From Methylobacterium sp. Leaf112 (GTDB taxonomy: Bacteria; Pseudomonadota; Alphaproteobacteria; Rhizobiales; Beijerinckiaceae), in contig NZ_LMNG01000009.1 in assembly GCF_001423295.1 (NCBI RefSeq), positions 1 through 64,000 of the forward strand: a stretch of DNA of 64,000 nt. The letters run 5' to 3'. Made by a program: the position numbers and the translations under genes. Shown here one piece after another: positions 47,240 to 56,031 of the stretch. The notes beneath the pieces were generated by a model. That model did not search any database and was not told the DNA's origin. It saw nothing but the letters and a program-made list of their open reading frames with translations. Every line of letters starts with the position of its first letter. The stretch's first letter is position 1.

Positions 47240-47884
47240 TCAATCCTGCAGGAACGGGTTCGTGAGACGCTCCTCGCCGAGCGTGCTCGTCGGGCCGTGG
47301 CCGGGGATGAAGGCGATGTCGTCGCCGAGTGGCAGGACCTTCTCCTTGATGGCGCGGATGAGCTGGTCGTGGCTCCCGCCCGGCAGGTCCGTGCGGCCGA
47401 CCGACCCCTTGAACACAACGTCGCCCACCAGCGCGAAGCGCGCGTCCCGGCTCACGAACACCACGCTGCCCGGCGAATGGCCCGGCGCGTGGAGGATGTC
47501 GAAGGCGAGGCCCCCCACCGTGACGGCGTCCCCCTCCACCAGCCAGCGGTCGGGCGTCACGGCCCGCGCCCCTTCGATCCCGTAATTGGCGCCCGTCTCC
47601 GGCAGGCTGTCGAGCAGGTAGCGGTCGGCTTCGTGCGGACCTTCGATCGGCACCCCGAGGCGCTCGCGCAGTTCGTCCGCGCCGCCGGCGTGATCGATGT
47701 GGCCATGGGTGAGCAGGATCTTCTCGATGGTGATGCCCTGGGCCTGGATCGCCGCCTCGATCCGGTCGAGGTCGCCGCCCGGATCGACCACGGCGCCGAT
47801 CTTGGTCTCGTCGGACCAGATCAGGGTGCAATTCTGCTGGAAGGGCGTCACCGGGATGATTCCGGCGCGGGGCGTGCCTGGCAT
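47240..47884 (-). CDS. Metallo-beta-lactamase fold hydrolase (glyoxalase II-like)
   Basis: A 214-aa soluble enzyme. ATG 47884 (MPGTPRAGIIPVTPFQQNCT) starts where the homologous part begins; an ATG further upstream is rejected because it lies in the repeat region. The metal site motif is LLTHGHIDHAGGADEL, with further ligands in ILHAPGHSPGSVVFV, VGDVVFKGSVGRTDLPGG and FIPGHGPTSTLGEE. This is the short YcbL/glyoxalase II-like family, which often hydrolyses thioesters; it lacks the C-terminal domain of full glyoxalase II. It lies about 175 bases downstream of where gyrB starts, on the same strand. Confidence 0.92.
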   Translation of the reverse strand: MPGTPRAGIIPVTPFQQNCTLIWSDETKIGAVVDPGGDLDRIEAAIQAQGITIEKILLTHGHIDHAGGADELRERLGVPIEGPHEADRYLLDSLPETGANYGIEGARAVTPDRWLVEGDAVTVGGLAFDILHAPGHSPGSVVFVSRDARFALVGDVVFKGSVGRTDLPGGSHDQLIRAIKEKVLPLGDDIAFIPGHGPTSTLGEERLTNPFLQD

Positions 47885-47895
47885 CGCGTCTCTCG

Positions 47896-47980
47896 CACAT
47901 GCGCCTCGAGGGCGCGGAAACTGCACATGCGCCCCGAGAGGCGCGGAAACTCCACCGGCGCCGGGAGGGCGCGGGAAGCC
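47896..47980. repeat. Three imperfect 28-29-bp tandem repeats, each with an inverted repeat
   Basis: Units lie at 47896-47923, 47924-47952 and 47953-47980. The first two start CACATGCGCC and end GCGCGGAAACT; the third starts CACCGGCGCC and ends GCGCGGGAAG. Each holds a small palindrome (GCGCCTCGAGGGCGC in unit 1, degenerate in the others). They begin 12 bases upstream of the metallo-hydrolase ATG, so they lie in its leader or promoter. Confidence 0.8.
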
Positions 47981-48130
47981 GCCTGTCTAGCGCGAGATGA
48001 CGGGTTGGGCGAATCCGCCGCGTGATCATCGCCGTCAAACTTCGGCCTCGCCAAGGGCCTAGCCGAACCGTACCACGCCCAGGCTCGTTGTCAGGGCGCC
48101 GCCTCCTCCCCAGTCGAGTCCCAAGCGCAC

Positions 48131-49765
48131 ATGCTGAAAACAGCCTTCGTCGCCGCGCGCGACCGGCAACGCCTCGGCGAGATTGCCTCCGTGCTCATCG
48201 GCTACGGGGTCACCAAGGTGGTCGAGCGCCTCGGCATCGCCCACGTGGCGCGTTTCGCCAAGCGCCGCACGCCCCGTGTCGATATCGCCCGCCTGTCGCA
48301 GCCGCAGCGCGTGCGCCGGGCCATCGAGGCCCTCGGGCCCACCTTCGTCAAGCTCGGGCAGATCCTGGCGAGCCGCCCCGACCTCCTGACCCCGGAATGG
48401 ACCGAGGAACTCGAGAAGCTCCACAGCCAGGTCGCGCCGATCCCGTGGGAGCGAATCCAGCCGCAGCTGGAGGAGGACCTCGGGGCGCCGGCCGACGAGG
48501 TCTTCGCCGAGTTCGACAAGGTGCCGCTTGCCGCCGCCTCCATCGCTCAGGTCTACCGGGCACGGCTCCACACCGGCGAGGAGGTGGTGGTCAAGGTTCT
48601 GCGCCCGGGCTTGCGCAAGATCATCGAGGCCGACCTGCGGCTCCTGGCCCATGCCACCCGCGTCGTCGTCACCGAGTGGCCGGAATTCGGGCGCTACCAG
48701 CCGCAGGAGCAGATGCGGCACCTGGCCAGCGGCCTCTACGGTGAGCTCGATCTCATCAACGAGGCACGCAACTGCGAGACCATCGCGGCGATCTTTGCCG
48801 ACCGCGAGGACATCGTGGTGCCGAAGATCCACTGGGAATGGACCTCCGAGCGCGTCCTCGTCCAGGAGTTCATCCACGGCATTCCGCCCAACGACCACGC
48901 CCGCCTCGACGCCGCCGGCATCGACAAGGTGGTGCTTGCCCAGAAGGGCACCGACGCCTTCCTGCAGATGGCTCTGATCGAGGGCGTGTTCCACGCCGAT
49001 CCGCATCCGGGCAACATGCTGATCATGACCGGCGACCGGATCGGCTTCATTGATTTCGGCATCATCGGCCGCCTGTCGGAGCGCCGCCGCACCCAGCTCC
49101 TCATGCTCATCGGCTCGATGCTGAAGGAGGATGCCGACGGGCTCATGGCCGTGCTCCTCGACTGGACCGGATCGAGCAACCCGGATCTGACCAAGCTCGA
49201 AGCCTCGTCGCAGGCCTTCATCGCCCGCCACACCGGGGCATCCCTCGATTTCGGCGCCCTGCTCACCGACTTCATGACCATGGCTCGCGAGAACGATCTC
49301 GCCATGCCCACCGACCTCGCCATCCTGTTCAAGGGGCTGGTGACCGCCGACGGGGTGATGCGCCAGCTCGACCCGAATTTTGACCTGTTCTCGGCCGCCG
49401 GCCCCACGGTGAAGCGCAAACTCGCCTCGCAGTTCTCCATCAAGGGCCTGACCCGCAAGGTGGAGGCGGTGGGCGCCGGCCTGTTCGGCGCGGCCTCCGA
49501 ACTGCCGACCCTGATTCACCTCATGCTGGTGCGCCTGAAGCAGGGCCGCGTCACCGTCGAGATCGAGCTGAAGGGCATCGAGAAGCTCACCCGCGGCATC
49601 GAGCGCGCCGCCGCCCGCATAGCCGTCGCCCTCATCGTCGCGGCCTTCGCGACGCAGCTGGCGCCCCGGTTCATGGATCTCGGCACCCCGGCCTTCGTCA
49701 CCGTGGGGGCGATGGTGTGCGTGATCGGGATCGGTTGGCTGGTGCTGCTCGGGCGCAACAAGTAG
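48131..49765 (+). CDS. ubiB: ABC1/UbiB-family atypical kinase
   Basis: A 544-aa protein starting MLKTAFVAARDRQRLGEIAS. Family hallmarks are ALGPTFVKLGQILASRPDLL (the KxGQ motif), the Ala-rich loop VPLAAASIAQVYRA, catalytic VVVKVLRPG, QMALIEGVFHADPHPGNML and RIGFIDFGIIG. Two membrane segments lie at the C-terminus (IAVALIVAAFATQLAP; VGAMVCVIGIGWLVLLG). UbiB supports ubiquinone synthesis, probably by using ATP to mobilise lipid intermediates. No ubi gene is adjacent, so the assignment rests on family motifs alone. Confidence 0.92.
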   Translation: MLKTAFVAARDRQRLGEIASVLIGYGVTKVVERLGIAHVARFAKRRTPRVDIARLSQPQRVRRAIEALGPTFVKLGQILASRPDLLTPEWTEELEKLHSQVAPIPWERIQPQLEEDLGAPADEVFAEFDKVPLAAASIAQVYRARLHTGEEVVVKVLRPGLRKIIEADLRLLAHATRVVVTEWPEFGRYQPQEQMRHLASGLYGELDLINEARNCETIAAIFADREDIVVPKIHWEWTSERVLVQEFIHGIPPNDHARLDAAGIDKVVLAQKGTDAFLQMALIEGVFHADPHPGNMLIMTGDRIGFIDFGIIGRLSERRRTQLLMLIGSMLKEDADGLMAVLLDWTGSSNPDLTKLEASSQAFIARHTGASLDFGALLTDFMTMARENDLAMPTDLAILFKGLVTADGVMRQLDPNFDLFSAAGPTVKRKLASQFSIKGLTRKVEAVGAGLFGAASELPTLIHLMLVRLKQGRVTVEIELKGIEKLTRGIERAAARIAVALIVAAFATQLAPRFMDLGTPAFVTVGAMVCVIGIGWLVLLGRNK

Positions 49766-49908
49766 GCGAAAACCGCTGAACCGAACTGGATTTCCCGGAG
49801 GCCGGGTCGGCCCAAGCGCCACCTTAAATCAGCCGCGTTGTGCGGCGCAGTCTTGGCCGCAGTCGCGCGCCGACCCGCCGCGCCCCGAAGATCCCCTGCT
49901 CGGCTTTC

Positions 49909-52900
49909 ATGAACATCATTCTGATCAAGCTGTTTGCGACGGCCCTGACGCTGAGTCAGGTCACGACGCGGTCGGATGCGGTGAAGACCCAGTTCGATCC
50001 GGTGGCCGACAAGGGGCAGGTCGTGCAGATCCTGCGCGACGGCTGCGCCCACATGCGCAAGGCCTTCGACATCGAGGACATCAACCTCGACGAGCTCATC
50101 TCCACGGCGATGGAAGATCCGACCGCCATCGCGGGCGCGAGCGCGCCGAAGCTCCTGCACGGCCTCGACATCGGTGAGCTCAACGTCAGCTACCGCCAGT
50201 TCTGCAAGGGCGAGAACCCCAAGGATTCCCCCTTCGATGCGGGCGAGGTCATCGCCTTCTACAACAAGGCCGTCCTCGACCTGCCCTCGGCCGAGGCCCT
50301 GAAGGAGCGCAAGCTGCCGGGCGCCAGCCTCATCCTCGACGGGGCGGGTAAGCGCTACGCCGAGGCCTTCGAGGCCAACGGACGGCGCCTCAGCGTGCCC
50401 ATCGCGGAGGTGCCGGCGATGGTGCAAAAGGCCTTCGTGGCGGCGGAGGACAAGCGCTTCGAGACCCACCACGGCATCGACGAGCGCGGGGTGATCCGCG
50501 CCTTCATCGGCAACCTCGCCTCCCCGGGCCGGCCGGCCGGCGGCTCGACCATCACCCAGCAGGTGGTGAAGAACCTGTCGGTGGGCGACGACGTCACCTA
50601 CGAGCGCAAGATCCGCGAGATGATCGTGGCATCCCGGCTCGAGCGCATCCTGCCGAAAGCCGGCATCCTCGAACTCTACCTCAACGGCATCTATCTCGGG
50701 CGCGGCGCCTATGGCATCGAGATGGCCGCGCGCAGCTATTTCGGCAAATCGGTCGGCCAGCTCACGGTGCCGGAGGCCGCCCTTCTGGCCGGCATGCCCA
50801 AGGGGCCGAACTTCTACAATCCCGACAAGTACCCCGATCGCGCCCGGGAGCGCCGCGCCTACGTGCTGGCCCGGATGAAAGAGGAGGGCGTCATCACCGA
50901 GGCCCAGCTCGTCCAGGCCGCCAATGCGCCCCTCGGCCTCGCCTCCATGGAGGCGGCACGGCGCGATTCCGGTTTCTACTTCGTCGATCACCTCACCCGG
51001 GAGACCCGGACCTTCGCGGGGATCGACTCCCTGACTTCGGCTTCGCACACCGTGCGCTCCACCCTCAACGCCGGCCTCCAGACCGCCACCGAGACCGCCC
51101 TCCAGGACGGACTCGCCAGCTACGAGCGCGCCACCGGGCGCCAGCGCTACGAGGGGCCGGAACTCAACCTCGCCGAGGCGGTGCGCAAGCTCGACGGGGC
51201 CGCCCCCGCCCCCGAGGGCTCGACGCTCTCCGTGCCGCTCCTCGTCGGCGGCGAGACCAAACCCTCCGAGGCCTCCAAATCCGTGCCCACGGGCACGAAG
51301 GCCGAGCGCAAGGCGGCACGGGCCGCGGCTGTGGCCGCCGCCAAGGTGACGTCCCCGAAGCCGGCTGGTCCCAAGCCCACCTGGCAGCGCGCCCTGGAGA
51401 ACGCGCGGCCCGTCCTCTACGATGTGCATTGGCCGCTGGCCGTGGTGCTCGATCCCGGCCGCGGCGGTCCGGCGAAGGCGGGTCTGGCCGACGGGCGCAC
51501 GATCAGCCTGGAGCCCGGTCCGGCGCGCGGTCGGCTCGCCCCCTACGACGTGGTGCGGGTGAAGCTGCGCGATCCCTCAGCCAAGACCCCGCGCGCCGAC
51601 CTGCGGGTGCGCCCGAGCGTCCAGGGCGCCGCCCTGGTGCTGGAGAACCGCACGGGGCGCATCCTCGCCATGGCGGGCGGCTTCTCCTACCCCGTGAGCC
51701 AGCTTAACCGGGTGACCCAGACCGTGCGCCAGCCGGGCTCGACCCTGAAGCCCGTGACCTATCTCGCCGCCCTCAATGCCGGCCTGCAGCCCAACACCCT
51801 GGTGATGGATGCCGCCGTGACGCTCCCGCCCATCGGCGGGGTGGGCGATTCCTGGTCGCCGAAGAACTACGACGGGGGTGGAGCCGGGGCCACGACCCTG
51901 CGGCGCGGCCTCGAATTCTCGAAGAACCTCGTCACCGCGCGCCTGCTGCAGGGCGGCATCGCCGACAAGGCGCCGGCGAGCCTGCAGAAGGTCTGCGACC
52001 TCGCCCTCGAAGCCCAGCTCTACGCCGAGTGCGAGCGCTACTACCCCTTCGTGCTCGGCTCCCAGCCCGTGCGGATGGTGGATCTCGCGGCCTTCTACGC
52101 GGCCATCGCCAACGAGGGCGCGCGCCCGGCCCCCTACGCCCTCGAATCCGTGGAGCGGGACGGCAGGGTTCTCTACACCCGCAGCCCCCGCGAGCCCGTG
52201 CGCATCGCCTCGGCCGACCGGGTGGCGTTCTACCAGCTGAAGACCATGCTCCAGGGCGTGACCCAGCACGGCACGGCCGCGGCGCTGAGCCGGTTCTCGT
52301 CCGCCATCGCCGGCAAGACCGGCACCTCGGAGAACGAGAACGACGCGTGGTTCGCCGGCTTCACCAACGAGATCACCATCGTGGTCTGGGTCGGCTACGA
52401 CAACGCCGACGGCACGCGAAAAACCCTCGGGCGTGGTCAGACCGGTGGGCATCTCGCCGTGCCCATCGCCGGGTCGATCCTTCAGGCGGCCTGGGCCAAC
52501 GGCGTGCCGCGCACCAACCTCGCGCCGCCCTCGGCCGAGGCCCGGCCGTATCTGGCCGACCTGCCCATCGACGCCCGCAGCGGCGAACAGGTGTCGGGCG
52601 GCGGCTTCCTCGAGCATTTCCGCCTCGCCAATGGGCGCATGGCCGACACCCAGTACAAGCTCCTGCCGCGCGAGACCCGGACCGCCATGCGGCCCGACGC
52701 GGAGGATGGCGACCTCGGCGGAGCGGAGGACGGGGCGGATGTGGCCGGCGACCTCTTCGGCTCCCTGCCGGGCCGGCGCGCGGAGCCCGATGTCCTCGAC
52801 CCGTTCGGCGAATCCCGGAGCCGGACCCCGAGCCGCCGGGCGCAGCGCGACCCCGATCCGGTCTGGCCCGGCACCCAGCGCTCGCCTTTCGGCGACGAGG

Positions 52901-52965
52901 AGGTCTATGCCCGTCCGCGCCGCCGCGATCCCGACTACCTGTTCGGGGACGACCCGCGCTACTGA
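49909..52965 (+). CDS. Bifunctional penicillin-binding protein 1A-type transglycosylase/transpeptidase
   Basis: A 1018-aa enzyme starting MNIILIKLFATALTLSQVTT, a short hydrophobic anchor or signal; an in-frame ATG at 49840 is less likely. The next 180 residues are an unusual N-terminal domain with no motif I know. The GT51 glycosyltransferase follows (AFVAAEDKRFETHHGIDERG; GGSTITQQVVKNLS; YLNGIYLGRGAYGIEMAA). A linker has a low-complexity Ala/Lys stretch (ERKAARAAAVAAAK). The transpeptidase has the SxxK motif in RQPGSTLKPV, SKN in EFSKNLVT and KTGT in IAGKTGTSENEND. A long charged C-terminal tail (about 930-1018) is probably flexible. It polymerises and crosslinks peptidoglycan. Confidence 0.93.
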   Translation: MNIILIKLFATALTLSQVTTRSDAVKTQFDPVADKGQVVQILRDGCAHMRKAFDIEDINLDELISTAMEDPTAIAGASAPKLLHGLDIGELNVSYRQFCKGENPKDSPFDAGEVIAFYNKAVLDLPSAEALKERKLPGASLILDGAGKRYAEAFEANGRRLSVPIAEVPAMVQKAFVAAEDKRFETHHGIDERGVIRAFIGNLASPGRPAGGSTITQQVVKNLSVGDDVTYERKIREMIVASRLERILPKAGILELYLNGIYLGRGAYGIEMAARSYFGKSVGQLTVPEAALLAGMPKGPNFYNPDKYPDRARERRAYVLARMKEEGVITEAQLVQAANAPLGLASMEAARRDSGFYFVDHLTRETRTFAGIDSLTSASHTVRSTLNAGLQTATETALQDGLASYERATGRQRYEGPELNLAEAVRKLDGAAPAPEGSTLSVPLLVGGETKPSEASKSVPTGTKAERKAARAAAVAAAKVTSPKPAGPKPTWQRALENARPVLYDVHWPLAVVLDPGRGGPAKAGLADGRTISLEPGPARGRLAPYDVVRVKLRDPSAKTPRADLRVRPSVQGAALVLENRTGRILAMAGGFSYPVSQLNRVTQTVRQPGSTLKPVTYLAALNAGLQPNTLVMDAAVTLPPIGGVGDSWSPKNYDGGGAGATTLRRGLEFSKNLVTARLLQGGIADKAPASLQKVCDLALEAQLYAECERYYPFVLGSQPVRMVDLAAFYAAIANEGARPAPYALESVERDGRVLYTRSPREPVRIASADRVAFYQLKTMLQGVTQHGTAAALSRFSSAIAGKTGTSENENDAWFAGFTNEITIVVWVGYDNADGTRKTLGRGQTGGHLAVPIAGSILQAAWANGVPRTNLAPPSAEARPYLADLPIDARSGEQVSGGGFLEHFRLANGRMADTQYKLLPRETRTAMRPDAEDGDLGGAEDGADVAGDLFGSLPGRRAEPDVLDPFGESRSRTPSRRAQRDPDPVWPGTQRSPFGDEEVYARPRRRDPDYLFGDDPRY

Positions 52966-53000
52966 CCCGTCATTCCGACCCGCTTCGCCCGACCGGCGAC

Positions 53001-53045
53001 GAGCGGGTCTCCCTCCCCCGTGGAGAGGGACCAGGGGGCGTCGGC
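53001..53045. repeat. Small GC-rich stem-loop, dispersed-repeat-like
   Basis: TCCCTC (53010-53015) pairs with GAGGGA (53025-53030) inside a stretch of C- and G-runs (CTCCCTCCCCCGTGGAGAGG). Such elements are commonly scattered between genes of alphaproteobacterial genomes. Only one copy is seen in this window. Confidence 0.35.
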
Positions 53046-53113
53046 CTGCGCCGAGCGCGGGCCGGCAACCCCCACCTCCCCTATCCCGAACGACCAAAGG
53101 CTTCGACGTGCCG

Positions 53114-54160
53114 ATGCACCCTTCCGCGTTTCTCCGTCTCGCCGCCCTGTTGGCCCTGTCCCTCCCCGCGCACGCGCAGGAGGGCATGAAACAACAGCCC
53201 GCAGCCTCCGACCGGGTGAAGGAGGTGCCGTCCATCGAGGCGGTGGGTCTTTCCGGCCTCAAGCCCGGCACCATCCTGTTCACGGACCATCGCGACGACC
53301 CGGCCAAGCCCGAGAACGGCCTCGTGCCCTACCTCGACTGGGGCCGGGTCCGGCCGGCCGAGCGGGCGGCGCTGGCGCCCTACGCGGGCTACGCCGAGCC
53401 CGATTATCTGCAGACCCTCAACGGCGTGTCGAAACGCCGGCACGAGACCCTCAAGGTCTACGTGGCGCAGGGGCGCTTCGTGGTGCCGAGGCCCGCCGAC
53501 TCCATCGATCTCGCCTCCTACGCCACCCTCGGCTTCGTGGCGAAGATGGACCCGGTCATCAAGCACAAGACCCTGAACCCCGCCGACGTGACGCCGACCA
53601 AGGACCCGGCCGCCGCCTTCGCCAAGCGCCCCGACCGGCCGTGGTGCGATCTCGGCACCGTCTGCATCGAATCGCGCTACGACCTCGAGGGCAAGCTGCC
53701 GCTGGGCGTGAAGCTCGCCAACAAGCTCGAGGACGGGGCGTCGAAGAAGGTCGCCGAGTTCGTCTCGTTTCAGAGCGAGCTGCGCACCCTTCCCCCCGCC
53801 GAGACCGCGCCGCTCGCCGGACTCACCAAGATCGACGCGCCGGTGACGGGGGGGCTCGAACAGACCATCTTCTGGGTCAACCAGATCCTGCGCTTCGGCA
53901 AGTTCCTCGCCGTGTTTCAGCCGATGCCGGGCGATCCCGCAAAGACCGTGGTCACCACCTATATGGCGTTGGCCATCAAGGCCGACGTCCTCGACCGCAA
54001 GCAGGAATACGCCCGCGTGCCCGTGCTCAAGAACCTGCTGCCGGCCCAGGTACTCATGGGCAACTCGTCGTTCAACACCGGCACCTCCATCAGCGCCGGC
54101 CTGCCCACCTACGCACGCAACCGCATGACCGCCTTCGCGGACGCCCTCGCCAAGAACTGA
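53114..54160 (+). CDS. Exported protein of unknown function
   Basis: A 348-aa protein with signal peptide MHPSAFLRLAALLALSLPAH (then AQE). A GTG 6 bases upstream is an alternative start. The mature part is mostly soluble with two cysteines (WCDLGTVCIESRYDLEG) that could form a disulfide. I see no catalytic motif or membrane segment (KIDAPVTGGLEQTIFWVNQI is only moderately hydrophobic). It follows the PBP1A gene by 148 bases on the same strand, so an envelope role is plausible but unproven. The consistent coding character makes it a real gene. Confidence 0.75.
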   Translation: MHPSAFLRLAALLALSLPAHAQEGMKQQPAASDRVKEVPSIEAVGLSGLKPGTILFTDHRDDPAKPENGLVPYLDWGRVRPAERAALAPYAGYAEPDYLQTLNGVSKRRHETLKVYVAQGRFVVPRPADSIDLASYATLGFVAKMDPVIKHKTLNPADVTPTKDPAAAFAKRPDRPWCDLGTVCIESRYDLEGKLPLGVKLANKLEDGASKKVAEFVSFQSELRTLPPAETAPLAGLTKIDAPVTGGLEQTIFWVNQILRFGKFLAVFQPMPGDPAKTVVTTYMALAIKADVLDRKQEYARVPVLKNLLPAQVLMGNSSFNTGTSISAGLPTYARNRMTAFADALAKN

Positions 54161-54228
54161 AGTAAACCTGAGGTTGATTTATTGCCGGGATTTCGCGACA
54201 TTTCTCGTGGAATCAGGAGGCTTGGATC

Positions 54229-55029
54229 ATGGCGACGGTTCGTGAGGACACTCGAATGCAGATTCGGTGTCGGGCCATTTCGGCGGAGCTGAAGCAGCTC
54301 CTCAGCCTGGCGGCCGATGTGGCGGGCGTCGCCCTGGTGCGGGTCACCTCCGGGGGGCAGGCGCCCAAAGGGTCCGGTGGCAAGCGCACCGGCTCGACGC
54401 GTCATGATCACGGCCGAGCCGCCGACCTACAACTCCTCGTCGACGGCAGTCGCGCCCTCGATTTCACCGATCCCGATGATCTGCCCATCGTCGAGGCTTT
54501 CGTCACCGCCGCCGCGGCCCTCGGCGCCAACGGGATCGGGGCGGGCGTCGACTACATGGGCAAGACGACGCTTCACATTGGATTCGGCACATCCCCGCGG
54601 GATCGGTCCGAGTTGGTTTGGGGCGCAGGCGGGCACGTCGCGAATGCACCGATATGGCTTCAGAATGCCGCGCAAAAGGGTTGGGCCAATCCGGTGGCGT
54701 CGGGCCGCAGGCTGGCGGACGCCCTGCCGCTGGCCGGGACCGTGGGCCGCTTCATGGTGGCGGCCCGGGACGGTCTACGCCTGCGGGCAGGGCCGGGGCT
54801 GACCTTCGATCGGCTGCGGACGATCGGCCCTGGGAGCGAACTGACGGTTCAATCATTCGACGGCCCGAATGGGGACTGGGCACGCGTGGACTTGAACCAC
54901 GATGGCCTGATCGACGGACACCTGCATGCCGCCTTCCTGGTGCCGGTCGCCCCGCCGGGCGACGGACGTTTCGACGACAGGCTCGATTCGGACGAGGGCG
55001 TCGAGGAGCCCGAGGCGACCTACGCCTGA
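54229..55029 (+). CDS. Peptidase M15-like domain fused to an SH3-type domain
   Basis: A 266-aa protein with a strong AGGAGG ribosome site before ATG 54229. Residues about 40-120 contain the M15 (D-Ala-D-Ala carboxypeptidase-like) signature TRHDHGRAADLQLLVDG (HxxGxAxD), then GVDYMGKTTLHIGFG, supplying the third metal ligand. Residues about 170-245 look like a bacterial SH3 domain (GLRLRAGPGLTFDRLRTIGP; GDWARVDLNHDGLIDGHLHA). The tail is acidic. No signal peptide is visible, unusual for a wall hydrolase; phage-type endolysins and type-six-like effectors share this layout. No phage genes are nearby, so it may act in the cell envelope through another export route. Confidence 0.7.
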   Translation: MATVREDTRMQIRCRAISAELKQLLSLAADVAGVALVRVTSGGQAPKGSGGKRTGSTRHDHGRAADLQLLVDGSRALDFTDPDDLPIVEAFVTAAAALGANGIGAGVDYMGKTTLHIGFGTSPRDRSELVWGAGGHVANAPIWLQNAAQKGWANPVASGRRLADALPLAGTVGRFMVAARDGLRLRAGPGLTFDRLRTIGPGSELTVQSFDGPNGDWARVDLNHDGLIDGHLHAAFLVPVAPPGDGRFDDRLDSDEGVEEPEATYA

Positions 55030-55040
55030 GGGTTCCCTGA

Positions 55041-55075
55041 CCTCATGGAACCCGACCGGAGCGGGATCCATGAGG
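55041..55075. terminator. Stem-loop between convergent genes
   Basis: CCTCATGG pairs with CCATGAGG and CCCG with CGGG around an ACCGGAG-type loop, separated by a 2-base internal bulge on each side. It lies between the M15-like gene (plus) and the small lipoprotein gene (minus). No T-run follows. Confidence 0.5.
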
Positions 55076-55082
55076 TTCGAGG

Positions 55083-55301
55083 TCAGTTGCCGCGGCTGGA
55101 GATCGAGGGCAGCGAGGGCTGGGTGTAGAGGCGGTTCACGTCGCGGCGGGTCTGGGTTCCGTTGGTGTCGGACGAGCGACGGTAGTTGCTGGTGTCGAAG
55201 GTCTCGGCGATCCCACTGCGGGAATTCGGGCCCTCGGCGCTGTTGCAGGCGCACAGGCCAGCCATTGCGAGGGTGGAGAGGGCGAGAGGAAGAAGGCGCA
55301 T
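55083..55301 (-). CDS. Small predicted lipoprotein
   Basis: A 72-aa protein starting MRLLPLALSTLAMAGLCACN. The LAMAGLCAC stretch provides a lipobox, with either of two cysteines as the lipid site. The mature part is short, polar and Ser/Thr/Arg/Asn-rich (SNYRRSSDTNGTQTRRDVNR), without a known domain. It ends PSLPSISSRGN. Such small entericidin-like or structural lipoproteins are common and mostly uncharacterised. It faces the M15-like gene across a shared hairpin. Confidence 0.65.
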   Translation of the reverse strand: MRLLPLALSTLAMAGLCACNSAEGPNSRSGIAETFDTSNYRRSSDTNGTQTRRDVNRLYTQPSLPSISSRGN

Positions 55302-55555
55302 CGGGGCTGTCCTGGGGGTCTGTCCTGCAAGATGGATCGGCGGAGGTGGGCCCGCCGGGCGTCCCGCGTCAAGCGCCGCCGGGGCAAACCGGGAAAGGAT
55401 AACGAACCGTCGCCGCCACGTCGCAGAGTGATGGGGCATCGCCACGGAAGCGCTCACCACGCCGCGCTTTGAGACCCGGACAACCCCTCCGATCGCACGA
55501 AATCACCCCCCGGCCTCCTGGCGCCCGGCCCCGAACCACGCGAAACATCGTGGTC

Positions 55556-55804
55556 ATGAGTAACGTCATTTCCTTCCGTCGCCGCCCCTCCCCGCCCGCT
55601 CCGGCGGTGCACGACGTGGTGGCCGTCGCCGACGACCTCTTCGCGGTCCTCGAGCATCTCCAGGCCGTGGGCGCCCGCGCGGCGGCCATGAACCGCCCCC
55701 GGCGCGAAGTCGACAGCACCGTGCGGAACCTCCTCGATGCCGTGACGGCCGTGGAGCGCGCCCTCGACTGCGTCGGCGAAGGCGACGAAGCCGGCCAAGC
55801 CTGA
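55556..55804 (+). CDS. Small hypothetical protein, helical
   Basis: An 82-aa protein starting MSNVISFRRRPSPPAPAVHD. After a basic, Pro-rich head comes a long helix-forming part (VVAVADDLFAVLEHLQAVGA; TVRNLLDAVTAVERALDCVG), possibly two helices that pair. No membrane or secretion signal is seen. The VISFRRRP start is common in short Methylobacterium-type proteins. It sits before the first Crp-like regulator on the same strand, about 230 bases away. Function unknown. Confidence 0.6.
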   Translation: MSNVISFRRRPSPPAPAVHDVVAVADDLFAVLEHLQAVGARAAAMNRPRREVDSTVRNLLDAVTAVERALDCVGEGDEAGQA

Positions 55805-55971
55805 TCGAATTCACCCCAAGCCTGATCGAATTTGTCTGATTCTGCCGAACTCCGGTGGGGGAGCTTGCGGCACGCGTCCGGCATCACCGTTTCGTTCATG
55901 CGGACGAGTTTCTGCTGCCAAGTGATGAGAAGTTCCGCCGCATCCCATCAAAACGACAAAATCGTTCGGCT

Positions 55972-55991
55972 TCTGTATACTATTAGACAGA
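55972..55991 (+). promoter_or_regulatory. Operator-like dyad upstream of the first Crp-like regulator
   Basis: TCTGT (55972-55976) and ACAGA (55987-55991) form an inverted repeat with a 10-base AT-rich spacer, about 40 bases before the start codon. A second dyad, AACGA/TCGTT, lies at 55952-55966. The arrangement could serve autoregulation. Confidence 0.35.
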
Positions 55992-56031
55992 CGTGCCAGA
56001 GCTTCGTGCGCTAGTGGCGGGAAGACAGACC

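Noticed and set aside
47896..47980. A short CRISPR array
   Set aside because: Units are directly adjacent with no spacers, are imperfect and have no cas genes nearby.
53020..54165. An alternative frame over the exported protein at 53114-54160
   Set aside because: It is Arg/Pro/Gly-rich without a signal peptide, while the chosen frame has a clean signal peptide and balanced composition.
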